In this document: piece after piece, positions 34,271 through 44,110 of the stretch
Layout of the letters: every line of letters begins with the position of its first letter
Position numbering within the stretch: the stretch's first letter is position 1
Assembly: GCA_000985875.1 (NCBI GenBank)
Contig: CCRI01000001.1
Coordinates: 124,001 to 188,000, forward strand
Origin: Neorhizobium galegae bv. officinalis
Lineage (GTDB): Bacteria > Pseudomonadota > Alphaproteobacteria > Rhizobiales > Rhizobiaceae
Direction of reading: 5' to 3'
Length of the DNA: 64,000 nt
Program-made: the position numbers and the translations under genes
Notes under the pieces: model-generated
Seen by the model: only the letters and a program-made list of their open reading frames with translations
What the model was told of the DNA's origin: nothing
Database searches by the model: none

Positions 34271-35323
34271 ATGGCTGAAGTTACCCTTTCCAATGTCCGC
34301 AAGAGCTATGGCGCCGTCGACATCATCCACGGCATCGATCTTGGCATCACCGACGGCGAGTTCGTCGTGCTGGTCGGCCCGTCCGGCTGCGGCAAGTCCA
34401 CCCTGCTCAGGATGGTCGCCGGGCTGGAGACGATCACCGGCGGTGAGGTGAGGATCGGAGGCCGGGTGGTCAACGACCTTGATCCGAAGGATCGCGACAT
34501 CGCCATGGTCTTCCAGAATTATGCACTTTATCCGCATATGACCGTTGCGACCAATATGGGATTCTCGCTGGAACACCGCGGCGGCAGCAATGCGGAGATT
34601 GCCGAACGGGTGAAATGGGCAGCCGACATCCTTGGCCTCGCCCCGCTGCTGGACCGCTACCCACGCCAGCTGTCCGGCGGCCAGCGCCAGCGCGTCGCGA
34701 TGGGCAGGGCGATCGTCCGCGATCCGAAGGTCTTCCTCTTCGATGAGCCGCTTTCCAATCTCGACGCGAAACTGCGCGTCGTCATGCGCGGCGAGATCAA
34801 GAGCCTGCATCAGAGGCTGAAGACCACCACCATCTATGTGACTCACGACCAGGTCGAGGCGATGACCATGGCCGACAAGATCGTCGTGCTGAACGGCGGC
34901 CGGGTCGAGCAGATCGGCGCACCGCTCGACCTCTACGACCGGCCGGCCAATCAATTCGTCGCCGGCTTCATCGGTTCGCCGTCGATGAATTTCCTGAACG
35001 GGACGATTACGCCCGAAGGTTTCTCCGCACCCGGAATCCTGCTGCCGCTGCCCGAGGCAGAGCATGGGCACAAGGACCGAAAGGCGGTCTACGGCATTCG
35101 GCCCGAACATTTCTTCCTCGACGAAAACGGCGTGCCGGCGGAAATCATTCTTGTCGAGCCGATGGGGTCGGAAACCCAGGTGACGATGAAGCTCGGCGAA
35201 ACGCTTGCCACCGGCGTGTTTCGCGAACGAGTTTCGCTGTCGCCGGGAGCGACGATCCGCGTGCGACCTGATCTCGGCAATATCCATCTCTTCGCCGCCG
35301 ACGGCGGCCAGCGTTTGAACTGA
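34271..35323 (+). CDS. Sugar ABC transporter ATP-binding protein (UgpC/MsmK family)
   Basis: A 350-residue ATPase: Walker [12 protein letters not shown], signature [14 protein letters not shown], Walker [14 protein letters not shown]-loop YVTHDQVEAM, and the TOBE domain (IGAPLDLYDRPANQFVAGF, YGIRPEHFFL). The ATG at 34271 is preferred to a TTG one codon earlier. It completes the import operon begun at 31172. A second use, serving the ATPase-less importer at 47720, is possible because MsmK-type ATPases can be shared. Confidence 0.93.
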   Translation: MAEVTLSNVRKSYGAVDIIHGIDLGITDGEFVVLVGPSGCGKSTLLRMVAGLETITGGEVRIGGRVVNDLDPKDRDIAMVFQNYALYPHMTVATNMGFSLEHRGGSNAEIAERVKWAADILGLAPLLDRYPRQLSGGQRQRVAMGRAIVRDPKVFLFDEPLSNLDAKLRVVMRGEIKSLHQRLKTTTIYVTHDQVEAMTMADKIVVLNGGRVEQIGAPLDLYDRPANQFVAGFIGSPSMNFLNGTITPEGFSAPGILLPLPEAEHGHKDRKAVYGIRPEHFFLDENGVPAEIILVEPMGSETQVTMKLGETLATGVFRERVSLSPGATIRVRPDLGNIHLFAADGGQRLN

Positions 35324-35331
35324 GGCCCGTG

Positions 35332-36024
35332 ATGCCGAATTATCCCGAAACCAAGCTCACCAAGGCCCTGCGCGGCGACGAATTCCCGGTCATCGTCTCG
35401 CTTGCCCGGCACGACCTCGATCTTGCCAAGGCGGCGATCGGGGCAGGGGCATTTGCTATCAAGGTGCACCTCAATGCCTATCACCGCGCCACCGGCACCA
35501 CATTCGGCAGTTTTGCCGAGGAACGACCGTTCTTCGAGAAGCTTGCTCCTCTCGGTGTGCCGCTGCTGGTGATGGCCGGCCAGGAGACGGTGCCGACGCC
35601 GGACGAACTCGATGCTTTGGCGGAGTTGGGTTTTGAAGGTTTCAACGTCTATTTCGACCATCTGCAGCCGCATTTGCTGCAGTCGAAGCTGCGGCCGATC
35701 CCGGCGCTCGGCGAGAAGAGCACTGACGAGGATTTGAAGACCATCGTCGCCATTCCCGGCGCGATGATGGAAGCGTCCGTCGCCTCTTTTGCCGACTATG
35801 GCAAGCCATTGACCGACGCCGATCTCGCCCGCTATCGCGAGATCGCGGCGAAAGCCGGCATTCCGGTCATCGCTCCGAGCCAGAAGCGTTTCGTGCCCGA
35901 CGATATGGGGAAGCTGAAGGCGGCGGGCATTGCGGCGCCGCTGCTTGGCGTCATCGTCACCGGTACGACGCCGAAGAGCCTGGAAGAGGCGGTGCGTCCG
36001 ATCGTCGAGGCAGCAGTCGGCTGA
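35332..36024 (+). CDS. Unrecognised protein with a probable TIM-barrel pattern
   Basis: A 230-residue protein that I do not recognise. It alternates short hydrophobic strands with helices as a beta/alpha barrel would: [68 protein letters not shown] and LLGVIVTG. Charged residues at strand ends (K in AIKVHLN, E in MMEAS, K in SQKRF) could form an active site. The general look is of phosphate-binding barrels such as NanE or aldolases, but no specific motif confirms it. GAGG precedes the ATG by 6 bases and the gap to the ATPase stop is 8 bases, so it is the last gene of the LacI operon and probably its second enzyme. Confidence 0.7.
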   Translation: MPNYPETKLTKALRGDEFPVIVSLARHDLDLAKAAIGAGAFAIKVHLNAYHRATGTTFGSFAEERPFFEKLAPLGVPLLVMAGQETVPTPDELDALAELGFEGFNVYFDHLQPHLLQSKLRPIPALGEKSTDEDLKTIVAIPGAMMEASVASFADYGKPLTDADLARYREIAAKAGIPVIAPSQKRFVPDDMGKLKAAGIAAPLLGVIVTGTTPKSLEEAVRPIVEAAVG

Positions 36025-36098
36025 GTGGTGGCGATGGATTGAATTTCTTCCGTCGGATCGCCATTTTAGGTGCAAATCCAAAACCGAAGGAGGAAAGC

Positions 36099-36620
36099 AT
36101 GACGACTTCTACCGAACGGGCCGTATTGGCCGGTGGTTGTTTCTGGGGCATGCAGGACCTGATCCGGCGTCTGCCTGGCGTGGTTTCGACCCGTGTCGGC
36201 TATAGCGGCGGCGACGTGCCGAACGCCACCTATCGCAATCACGGCACCCATGCCGAGGCGATCGAGATCATTTTCGATCCGGCCAAGACCAGCTATCGCG
36301 ATATCCTTGAATTCTTCTTCCAGATCCATGATCCGTCGACGAAGAACCGCCAGGGCAACGATATCGGCATGAGTTATCGCTCGGCGATCTATTATGAGAA
36401 CGACGAGCAGAAGCGCGTCGCCGAAGATACGATCGCCGATGTCAACGCATCGGGCTTGTGGCCGGGCAAGGTGGTGACGGAAGTGGAGCCGGTTGGCGAT
36501 TTCTGGCAGGCCGAACCGGAGCACCAGGATTACCTGGAGCGCTATCCGAATGGCTATACATGCCATTTCCCGCGCCCGAACTGGAAGCTGCCGAAGCGCG
36601 CCAGCGTTGCCGCCGAATAA
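36099..36620 (+). CDS. msrA: Peptide methionine (S)-S-oxide reductase
   Basis: Reduces methionine S-sulfoxide in oxidised proteins. A 173-residue MsrA with the catalytic Cys14 in [29 protein letters not shown] and the Glu/Tyr active-site residues. The start at 36099 follows a strong AAGGAGG ribosome-binding site; an earlier in-frame ATG at 36039 lacks one. It stands alone between two catabolic regions with a strong terminator directly downstream. No extra C-terminal resolving cysteines other than the one in GYTCHF are visible. Confidence 0.95.
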   Translation: MTTSTERAVLAGGCFWGMQDLIRRLPGVVSTRVGYSGGDVPNATYRNHGTHAEAIEIIFDPAKTSYRDILEFFFQIHDPSTKNRQGNDIGMSYRSAIYYENDEQKRVAEDTIADVNASGLWPGKVVTEVEPVGDFWQAEPEHQDYLERYPNGYTCHFPRPNWKLPKRASVAAE

Positions 36621-36640
36621 GGTATCTCGATTTCTGAATT

Positions 36641-36677
36641 AAAGGCGCTGCCATTCAAGATGGCAGCGCCTTTTTTG
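36641..36677. terminator. Rho-independent terminator between convergent msrA and aldehyde dehydrogenase genes
   Basis: Inverted repeat AAAGGCGCTGCCA (36641-36653), a 7-base loop, then TGGCAGCGCCTTTTTT. The stem is at least 11 base pairs with a run of Ts after it on the plus strand and As before it, so it can stop transcription in both directions. Confidence 0.9.
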
Positions 36678-36678
36678 T

Positions 36679-38112
36679 TTAGGCCAGCGTATAGGCCGTC
36701 TTCACCACCGTGAAGAATTCGGCGGCATATTTGCCCTGTTCGCGCGGGCCGAAGGACGAGGCCTTGCGGCCGCCGAACGGCACGTGGAAGTCGACGCCGG
36801 CGGTCGGCAGGTTGACCATCACCATGCCGGCTTCGGAATTGCGCTTGAAGTGGGTCGCATGCTTGAGGCTGGTGGTGGCAATGCCGGCCGACAGGCCGAA
36901 CGGCGTATCGTTGGCGGTTGCCAGCGCTTCCTCGTAGTTCTTCACCCGGATGACCGATGCGACCGGTCCGAAGATTTCTTCGCGGGAGATGCGCATCTGG
37001 TTGGTCGCTTCGGTGAACAGCGTCGGCTGGAGATAGAAGCCGGGGGTGTCGCGCTTCACGAGTTCGCCGCCGAAGGCGAGCTTGGCGCCCTCGTTTTTGC
37101 CGATCTCGATGTAGTCGGTGTCCTGCTTCAACTGCTTGTCGTCGACGACCGGGCCGATATGGCTGCCGGCCTTCATGGCGTTGTCGACGTTGAGCGTCTT
37201 CAGTTTCTCTGTGAGTGCTGCGACGAACTTGTCGTGGATGCCTTCCGTCACGATCAGGCGGGACGAAGCGGTGCAACGCTGGCCGGTCGAGAAGAAACCG
37301 GAATTGGCAGCGGCTTCGACGGCGACGCCCAGGTCCGCGTCGTCGAGGACGACCATCGGGTTCTTGCCGCCCATTTCCAGCTGGAACTTGCGGTTATGCT
37401 CGATCGAGGCGAGCGCGACGCGCTTGCCGGTGCCGGTGGAGCCGGTAAACGTGATGCCGGCGAGATCCGGGCTGTCGAGCATGGCCTGGCCGACGACCGA
37501 GCCGCGGCCCATGACGAGGTTCAGGACGCCCTTCGGCAGGCCGGCGCGATGGAGGATGTCGACGATTGCCCAGCCACAGCCAGGGACCAGATCGGCAGGC
37601 TTGAAGACGACGGTATTGCCGTAGCAGAGTGCCGGCGCGATCTTCCATGCGGGGATGGCGATCGGGAAATTCCAGGGTGTGATGATGCCGATGACGCCGA
37701 GCGGTTCACGGGTGATCTCGACGCCGATATTCGGGCGGGCGGAAGGCACCAGTTCGCCGGTCAGGCGCAGTGCTTCACCGGCGAAGAAATCAAAGATCTG
37801 GGCGGCGCGGGTGACTTCGCCGATCGCTTCAGGAAGGATCTTGCCTTCCTCGCGGGCGAGAAGTGCGCCGAGCTCCTCCTTGCGGGCGAGGATCTCGTCG
37901 GAGGTCTTTCGCAGGATTGCGTGGCGCTCGAGAATGCCGGAGCGCGACCATGCCGGAAAGGCGGCCTTGGCGGCTGCGATCGCCTGTCTGGCGTCTTCGC
38001 CGCTGCCCTGGGCATACATGCCCACGACATCATTCGTGTCCGAAGGATTGATGTTCTTCGAAGCGTCGGAGCCGACCCATTCGCCGGCGATCAGGTTCTG
38101 GTAGATGGTCAT
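36679..38112 (-). CDS. 2,5-dioxovalerate (alpha-ketoglutaric semialdehyde) dehydrogenase
   Basis: Oxidises 2-oxoglutarate semialdehyde to 2-oxoglutarate, the final step of oxidative uronate and glucarate breakdown. The 477-residue aldehyde dehydrogenase has the NAD-binding ITPWNFP and FTGSTGTGKR, general-base Glu246 (QLEMGGKNP) and nucleophile Cys280 in STGQRCTASS, the context usual for KGSADH enzymes. GAAAGGAGAGG precedes the ATG. It is the last gene of the minus-strand uronate run, 69 bases after the TRAP carrier gene, behind a hairpin. Confidence 0.9.
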   Translation of the reverse strand: MTIYQNLIAGEWVGSDASKNINPSDTNDVVGMYAQGSGEDARQAIAAAKAAFPAWSRSGILERHAILRKTSDEILARKEELGALLAREEGKILPEAIGEVTRAAQIFDFFAGEALRLTGELVPSARPNIGVEITREPLGVIGIITPWNFPIAIPAWKIAPALCYGNTVVFKPADLVPGCGWAIVDILHRAGLPKGVLNLVMGRGSVVGQAMLDSPDLAGITFTGSTGTGKRVALASIEHNRKFQLEMGGKNPMVVLDDADLGVAVEAAANSGFFSTGQRCTASSRLIVTEGIHDKFVAALTEKLKTLNVDNAMKAGSHIGPVVDDKQLKQDTDYIEIGKNEGAKLAFGGELVKRDTPGFYLQPTLFTEATNQMRISREEIFGPVASVIRVKNYEEALATANDTPFGLSAGIATTSLKHATHFKRNSEAGMVMVNLPTAGVDFHVPFGGRKASSFGPREQGKYAAEFFTVVKTAYTLA

Positions 38113-38134
38113 AGACCTCTCCTTTCATGTGAAA

Positions 38135-38157
38135 GGTCCCGCCATGGGGGCGGGACC
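38135..38157 (-). other. Intercistronic hairpin before the aldehyde dehydrogenase gene
   Basis: GGTCCCGCC and GGCGGGACC form a 9-base-pair stem with a 5-base loop. On the minus strand it is followed by only three Ts and then a second small palindrome CTTTCATGTGAAAG (38122-38135). It could attenuate or process the transcript between the TRAP gene and the dehydrogenase gene. Confidence 0.5.
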
Positions 38158-38181
38158 GTCAGATAAAGCTTGTTCAGCCGC

Positions 38182-39462
38182 TCACTTAAAGACGCCTGGC
38201 AGCCAGAGCGACAGGGCAGGGATGTAAGTCACGAGCAGCAATACTGCGATGCTGGCTCCGAAGAAAGGCCAGATCGTACGCATCGCTTCACGTATCGTGA
38301 TGCCGCCGACCGCGCAGGCGACGAAAAGCACAGTCCCGACCGGCGGCGTGTTGAGGCCGATGCCGGCATTGAGGATCATGATGACGCCGAAATGGACCGG
38401 ATCGATGCCGAATGCCTTGACCACGGGGAGCAGGATCGGTGTCGAGATGATGACCATCGGTGCCATGTCCATGAACGTGCCGAGGACCAGCAGGATGACG
38501 TTGATCATCAGGAGCACGATGATCGGATTGTCCGAGACCGCGCTGATTGCGGCGATGATCAGCGTCTGGACCTGCAGGAAGGCCATCAGCCAGCCGAACG
38601 AGGCCGCGGTGCCGATGACCAGCAGCACCATTGCGGTGGTGCGTACCGCACCCATGACAGCCTCGACAAAACCGTCCCAATTCAGCTCGCGATAGACGAG
38701 CATGGCCACCAGGAAGGCATAGAGGACGGCAATGCAGGAGCTTTCCGTCGCCGTGAACACGCCGGAGCGGACGCCGCCAAAGATGATGGCGATCAGAAGG
38801 ATGCCCGGCAGCGAGGCCAGCAGGTAATAACCGAGGCGGGAGAAGCCCGGGAAGGGATCGGCCGGATAACCGCGCTTTACGGCGACCCACCAGGCGGTGA
38901 TCATCAGCGCGCCGGCGAGCAACAGGCCGGGAACGATGCCGGCGGTAAAGAGGTCGGCGACGGAGACATTGCCGCCCGCTGCGATCGAATAGAGGATCAT
39001 GTTGTGCGAGGGCGGGATCATCAGCGCGATGATGGCGGCGTTGGCCGTCACGTTGACTGCATAGTCCCTGTCATAACCGCGCGCAGCCATCTGCGGGATC
39101 ATCAATCCGCCGACAGCCGATGCGTCCGCCACGGCCGAACCGGAAATGCCGCCGAACAGCGTCGAGGCGACGACGTTGACCTGGCCGAGACCACCGCGCA
39201 TGTGGCCGACAAGGCCTGCGGCGAAACGGATCAGCCTCTGCGCAATGCCGCCGCGCACCATCAGGTCGCCGGCGAAGATGAAGAACGGGATCGCCATCAT
39301 GGCGAAGGCGTTCATGCCGGAATTCAGCTGCTGGAATACGACGATCGGCGGCAGACCCATGTAGAGGACCGTCGCGAAGGAGGCGATGCCGAGGCAGAAG
39401 GCGATCGGCATGCCGACCAGCATGAGGAATGTGAACGAACCGAAAAGAATGGCGTAGGCCAT
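38182..39462 (-). CDS. TRAP transporter large permease (DctM family), uronate cluster
   Basis: A 426-residue membrane protein with about twelve hydrophobic segments, the ion-coupled translocation subunit of a TRAP carrier. Conserved blocks include MPIAFCLGIASF, FIFAGDLMVRGGIAQRL, GGISGSAVADASAVG, IPPSHNMILYSIAAGG and GIGLNTPPVGTVLFV. Start and the DctQ stop share one base (TAATG). It works with the small permease and DctP protein just upstream to import galacturonate or glucuronate, by analogy with Agrobacterium. Confidence 0.93.
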   Translation of the reverse strand: MAYAILFGSFTFLMLVGMPIAFCLGIASFATVLYMGLPPIVVFQQLNSGMNAFAMMAIPFFIFAGDLMVRGGIAQRLIRFAAGLVGHMRGGLGQVNVVASTLFGGISGSAVADASAVGGLMIPQMAARGYDRDYAVNVTANAAIIALMIPPSHNMILYSIAAGGNVSVADLFTAGIVPGLLLAGALMITAWWVAVKRGYPADPFPGFSRLGYYLLASLPGILLIAIIFGGVRSGVFTATESSCIAVLYAFLVAMLVYRELNWDGFVEAVMGAVRTTAMVLLVIGTAASFGWLMAFLQVQTLIIAAISAVSDNPIIVLLMINVILLVLGTFMDMAPMVIISTPILLPVVKAFGIDPVHFGVIMILNAGIGLNTPPVGTVLFVACAVGGITIREAMRTIWPFFGASIAVLLLVTYIPALSLWLPGVFK

Positions 39463-39983
39463 TACGCAGCCTCCTGCACGAGGACGTCGGCAGCAACTTC
39501 CTCGCCGATGGCGACGTCGACGAAGCGCTCCAGAGCGAAAAGGGAGATCATGGCGCCGCCGGCGATCATCGGGAAGAAGTCCGTGCCGCCCGGCCAGCCG
39601 AGAACGGGAATGGTGGCCGACCAGGTGCCCATGGCCAGCAGCGTCGAATAATAGGCCATGCCGATGCCGAAGAGCACGATCAGGCCCAGGCTCAGGAGGT
39701 CCATGGCCTTCTGGATGGCCGGCGGCATGACGTAGCGGACGATATCGAGCCCGAGATGCACGCTCTCGCGCACGCCGACGGCGGCTCCGAGCATGATGAA
39801 CCAGGACATCAGATAAAGCGACAGCGGCTCGGACCAGCTGGGCGAGTCGTTCAGGACATAACGCCCGAATACCTGCCAGCCGACGATGAGGGTCATGGCG
39901 ATCATGCCGATGCCGGAGATATAAAGTGATATACGGCTAAGCCCGCCAAGGTAAGGCTTTATGGCCAGCATGAAGTTTCTCAT
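39462..39983 (-). CDS. TRAP transporter small permease (DctQ family), uronate cluster
   Basis: A 173-residue protein with four hydrophobic segments and the WSEPLSLYLMSWFIMLGAA motif common to DctQ subunits. AGGACAGGA gives the ribosome-binding site. It lies 83 bases after the binding-protein gene, with a terminator-like hairpin between them that should keep membrane-subunit levels below those of the binding protein. Confidence 0.9.
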   Translation of the reverse strand: MRNFMLAIKPYLGGLSRISLYISGIGMIAMTLIVGWQVFGRYVLNDSPSWSEPLSLYLMSWFIMLGAAVGVRESVHLGLDIVRYVMPPAIQKAMDLLSLGLIVLFGIGMAYYSTLLAMGTWSATIPVLGWPGGTDFFPMIAGGAMISLFALERFVDVAIGEEVAADVLVQEAA

Positions 39984-40024
39984 GATCCTGTCCTCTTCGC
40001 GGCAGCAAGGCGCCGGATATGCAA

Positions 40025-40055
40025 GAAAAAACCGGCCCTCTTGGCGAGGGCCGGT
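40025..40055 (-). terminator. Intercistronic attenuator between TRAP binding-protein and membrane genes
   Basis: ACCGGCCCTC (40031-40040) and GAGGGCCGGT (40046-40055) form a perfect 10-base-pair stem with a 5-base loop. On the minus strand it is followed by six Ts (As at 40025-40030). This is a good rho-independent terminator that probably allows partial read-through into dctQM. Confidence 0.75.
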
Positions 40056-40066
40056 CTCCGGTAGGC

Positions 40067-41038
40067 TTACTTGACGGCCTGGATCTGTTCCAGCAGTGCC
40101 TTCTGCTTCGGGTCGGTGACGAACTTGTCGTAGACGGGCTTCATGACGGCCGAGAACTCGTCCTTGTTGACCTTGATGACATTGGCGCCGCCGGCACGAA
40201 CCTTGGCTTCCGACGACTTTTCACGGGCGGTCCAGAGTTCGCGCATCTTGACGACGGAATCCTTGGCGGCCTGGCGGAAGATCTTCTGGTCTTCCGGGGT
40301 CAGCTTGTCCCAGGAGATCTTGGATATGACCAGGATTTCCGGGTTCAGCGAATGTTCGGTCAGCGTATAGTTCTTGGCGATTTCGTAGTGGCGGGCCGAT
40401 TCATAGGAAGGCCAGTTGTTTTCCGCGCCGTCGACCACGCCGGTTTCGAGCGAGGAATAGACTTCGCCCATCGGCATGGGCGTCGGGTTGGCGCCGAAGG
40501 CCTGCATCATGGCGATCCAGAGGTCTGACTGCTGGACGCGGATCTTCATGCCCTTCAGGTCGGCAAGCTTGGTGATCGGCTTCTTGGTCGTGTAGAAGGA
40601 GCGCGCCCCGGAATCGTAATAGGCAAGACCGATCAGGCCATGCGGTTCGAAGGCCTTCAGGATTTCGTCGCCGATCGGGCCGTCGACGACCTTGTGCATG
40701 TGCTCGGTCGAGCGGAACAGGAAGGGCAGGCCGAGGACGGTGGTCTGCGGCACGAGGTTGTTGAACGGCGCGGCATTGACGCGGTTCATATCGATGACGC
40801 CGAAGCGGGTCTGCTCGATCGTGTCCTTTTCGCCACCCAGTACCGAGTTGTTCATCACCTGGATCTTGATGCGGCCGTTGGTGCGCTGGGAGACCAGTTC
40901 GCCCATGTATTTGACGGCATCGACGGTCGGATAACCGTCCGGATGGATATCGGCGGAACGCAGGGTAACCTGTGCATTGGCGGCCGTCGCGCCGAGCGCG
41001 AGGCCGAAGGCAAGGCCGAGCAATTTCGTAAGTTTCAT
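40067..41038 (-). CDS. TRAP transporter solute-binding protein (DctP family), probable uronate binder
   Basis: A 323-residue periplasmic protein with a signal peptide (KLLGLAFGLALGATAANAQ) and the DctP landmarks ITKLADLKGMKIRVQQSDLW and PMPMGEVYSSLETGVVDGAENN. The Arg in MKIRVQ is the residue that normally pairs with the ligand carboxylate. GGAGGA precedes the ATG. Close relatives in uronate clusters bind galacturonate and glucuronate, and the surrounding genes support the same ligand here. Confidence 0.92.
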   Translation of the reverse strand: MKLTKLLGLAFGLALGATAANAQVTLRSADIHPDGYPTVDAVKYMGELVSQRTNGRIKIQVMNNSVLGGEKDTIEQTRFGVIDMNRVNAAPFNNLVPQTTVLGLPFLFRSTEHMHKVVDGPIGDEILKAFEPHGLIGLAYYDSGARSFYTTKKPITKLADLKGMKIRVQQSDLWIAMMQAFGANPTPMPMGEVYSSLETGVVDGAENNWPSYESARHYEIAKNYTLTEHSLNPEILVISKISWDKLTPEDQKIFRQAAKDSVVKMRELWTAREKSSEAKVRAGGANVIKVNKDEFSAVMKPVYDKFVTDPKQKALLEQIQAVK

Positions 41039-41120
41039 GATGTCCTCCTCTGAGTGGGCGCCGGAGCCTCCACGCCCCGGTCGTTGAATCTATCAGTCTT
41101 CCTCAGGCCTCCCTGGCCGA

Positions 41121-41987
41121 TTATCGGGCGGGCAGGCCGTAAAGTTCTTCGGGGTTTTTCACGAGTGCGAGCTCGCGTGCCGCATCGTCCGGCAACCAGC
41201 CGAGCACGGTATCGGTCAGCGCCGCGTCATCCGGATAATCGGCCTGTTCGCGGGCGAGATTATGCGGCCAGTTGGTGCCCCAGACGATGCGTTCCGGTGC
41301 ATATCTGGCGATTTCCCGGGCGACCGCGGCGACATCGGCATAATCCGGGCCGCCGGCCTTCGAGGATTCGTAGACGCCCGCGAACTTGAACCAGCACTTG
41401 CCGCCGTCGATGAGGCGCTTGACGGCGTCGACCTGCGGGCTATCCGGCGTGACGCCGGCGAAGAACTTGCCGTGGTGATCGAAGACCCAGCGGGATTTCA
41501 GGTTCTTCAGACGCTCTTCGTGGTCGAGAATGTTGCTGCCGTCGAACTGGACGGCAACCATCCAGTTGCGGGACGCAGCCTTGGCGTCCACGGCTTCGAG
41601 TTCCGACAGGTTCACTGCGCCGCCCGGCAGGTCCATGATGCGGGCGCCGACATTGCCGGCTGCTGCGAGGCTATCCAGCTCGGCTTCCGACGTGGTGCTA
41701 TCGATGACGCAGACGCCGCGGGCGATCGAGCCGAATTCCGCAAGGCAGGCGTTGAGATTGGAATTGTCGCGCTGCTGGGCATTGCCCTGGGTGACGATGA
41801 CCCGATCGATGCCGATCCAGCGCATGAACTCGAGATACTGGGCGGGCGTCGGCAAATCTCCAGCCGGCAGCCCGGGACCGCCGGGGAGCGATGGAAAGCC
41901 CGGCAGATAAGCATGCATCTGAGTGTCGATCGCGCCCTTGGGCAGTTTGGTCTTAGGCGGAGTGCCGGAAAGGGTGCGGACGAGCAT
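41121..41987 (-). CDS. gli: Galactaro-delta-lactone isomerase (amidohydrolase superfamily)
   Basis: Converts galactaro- or glucaro-1,5-lactone made by uronate dehydrogenase to the 1,4-lactone used by the cycloisomerase. The 288-residue amidohydrolase-family barrel begins GAIDTQMHAYLPGFPS, in which the first His of the usual H-x-H is Gln (Gln23, His25), as I recall for GLI (Atu3138), which works without a tightly bound metal. FDHHGKF and WGTNWPHN follow. It shares one base with the gci stop and has GGGAGA as ribosome-binding site. Confidence 0.87.
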   Translation of the reverse strand: MLVRTLSGTPPKTKLPKGAIDTQMHAYLPGFPSLPGGPGLPAGDLPTPAQYLEFMRWIGIDRVIVTQGNAQQRDNSNLNACLAEFGSIARGVCVIDSTTSEAELDSLAAAGNVGARIMDLPGGAVNLSELEAVDAKAASRNWMVAVQFDGSNILDHEERLKNLKSRWVFDHHGKFFAGVTPDSPQVDAVKRLIDGGKCWFKFAGVYESSKAGGPDYADVAAVAREIARYAPERIVWGTNWPHNLAREQADYPDDAALTDTVLGWLPDDAARELALVKNPEELYGLPAR

Positions 41988-43123
41988 CAGATATCTCCCA
42001 TGCGGAATTCTTTGAGCGCATCGCGGTTGATCTCGATCCCAAGGCCGGGGCCGTTCGGGATCTGCACCACGCCGCGCTCGTGTTCGATCGGGGTTTTGAT
42101 CACCGCCTGACGGAACGGATTGTGGGTACGGTCGAATTCGAGGATCGGTTCGATCGGGTTGACGCGAACCGGGTTCGGGATCATCGCCGCCATGAACTGC
42201 AATGCGGCTGCGATATGAACAGCGGTGCCCCAGACATGCGGCACGACGCGGATGCCATGCAGCGACGCGAGATCGGCGACGCGCTTGGCTTCGGTAAAGC
42301 CACCCACACCTGCGAGGTCGGGCTGCAGGATATCGACGGCGCGGGTTTCCACCGGCTCGCGCATGCCCCAGCGGCTATGCCAGGTCTCGCCGCCGGCGAC
42401 CGGGATCGGCTGGCGGGCACGGACTTCGCGATAGGCGGCGAGTTGTTCGGGCACGACCGGCTCTTCGAACCAGTCGATGTTGAGTTCTGCTGCCGCCTGG
42501 CCGAACCTGATCGCCTCGATGGCGTCATAACCGTGGTTGGCATCGACCATCAGCCGCATGTCGGGCCCGACGGCATCGCGCACGGCGCGGATGACGCGCA
42601 GATCTTCCTCGACACCGAAACCGATCTTGATCTTGCTGGCGTGAAAACCCTGTTCCCAATAGCGGGCGACATCGGTCGCATTGTCCTCGACGCGGTCGAC
42701 GCCGTCGCGCTTGAAGCTGCCGGTGGCGTAAGCCTTGACGCTCTCGCGGAACCGACCGCCGAGCAGGATGGAGACCGGCACGCCGAAATGTTTGCCCTTG
42801 ATATCCCAGAGCGCGATGTCGATGCCAGAAAGTGCGGTGACGGCGAGGCCGCGCTGGCCCTGGTCACGCAGGGCGTTATAGAGCCGTGCCCAGATCTTTT
42901 CGGTTTCGAGCGGGTTTTCGCCGATCAGCCAGTTCGCGTAGGTTGCGACCACCGCGGCATTCGGCCGGGCGGGGCCAAGGCATTCGCCCCAGCCGATCGT
43001 ACCGTCATCGCACTCGACCTCGACGAGCACATGGGCGCGACGATCGAAGCGCATCGAAGCGCTTTCGAAGGCGACGTCGAGCCTGTGTTCGAGGAGATGG
43101 GTGCGAACGGAAGCGATCTTCAT
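41987..43123 (-). CDS. gci: Galactarolactone cycloisomerase (enolase superfamily)
   Basis: Opens galactaro-1,4-lactone to 3-deoxy-2-keto-hexarate. The 378-residue enolase-family protein has K-x-K in ASKIKIGFG, metal ligands in LMVDANHGYD, DWFEEPVVPEQ and VAGGETWH, and the catalytic His in VVPHVWGT. It agrees in long stretches (RFDRRAHVLVE, NALRDQGQRGL, IALWDIKGKH) with the characterised Agrobacterium enzyme as I remember it. It starts 5 bases after kdgD. Confidence 0.92.
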   Translation of the reverse strand: MKIASVRTHLLEHRLDVAFESASMRFDRRAHVLVEVECDDGTIGWGECLGPARPNAAVVATYANWLIGENPLETEKIWARLYNALRDQGQRGLAVTALSGIDIALWDIKGKHFGVPVSILLGGRFRESVKAYATGSFKRDGVDRVEDNATDVARYWEQGFHASKIKIGFGVEEDLRVIRAVRDAVGPDMRLMVDANHGYDAIEAIRFGQAAAELNIDWFEEPVVPEQLAAYREVRARQPIPVAGGETWHSRWGMREPVETRAVDILQPDLAGVGGFTEAKRVADLASLHGIRVVPHVWGTAVHIAAALQFMAAMIPNPVRVNPIEPILEFDRTHNPFRQAVIKTPIEHERGVVQIPNGPGLGIEINRDALKEFRMGDI

Positions 43124-43128
43124 CGGAA

Positions 43129-44109
<981 letters not shown>

Positions 44110-44110
<1 letters not shown>

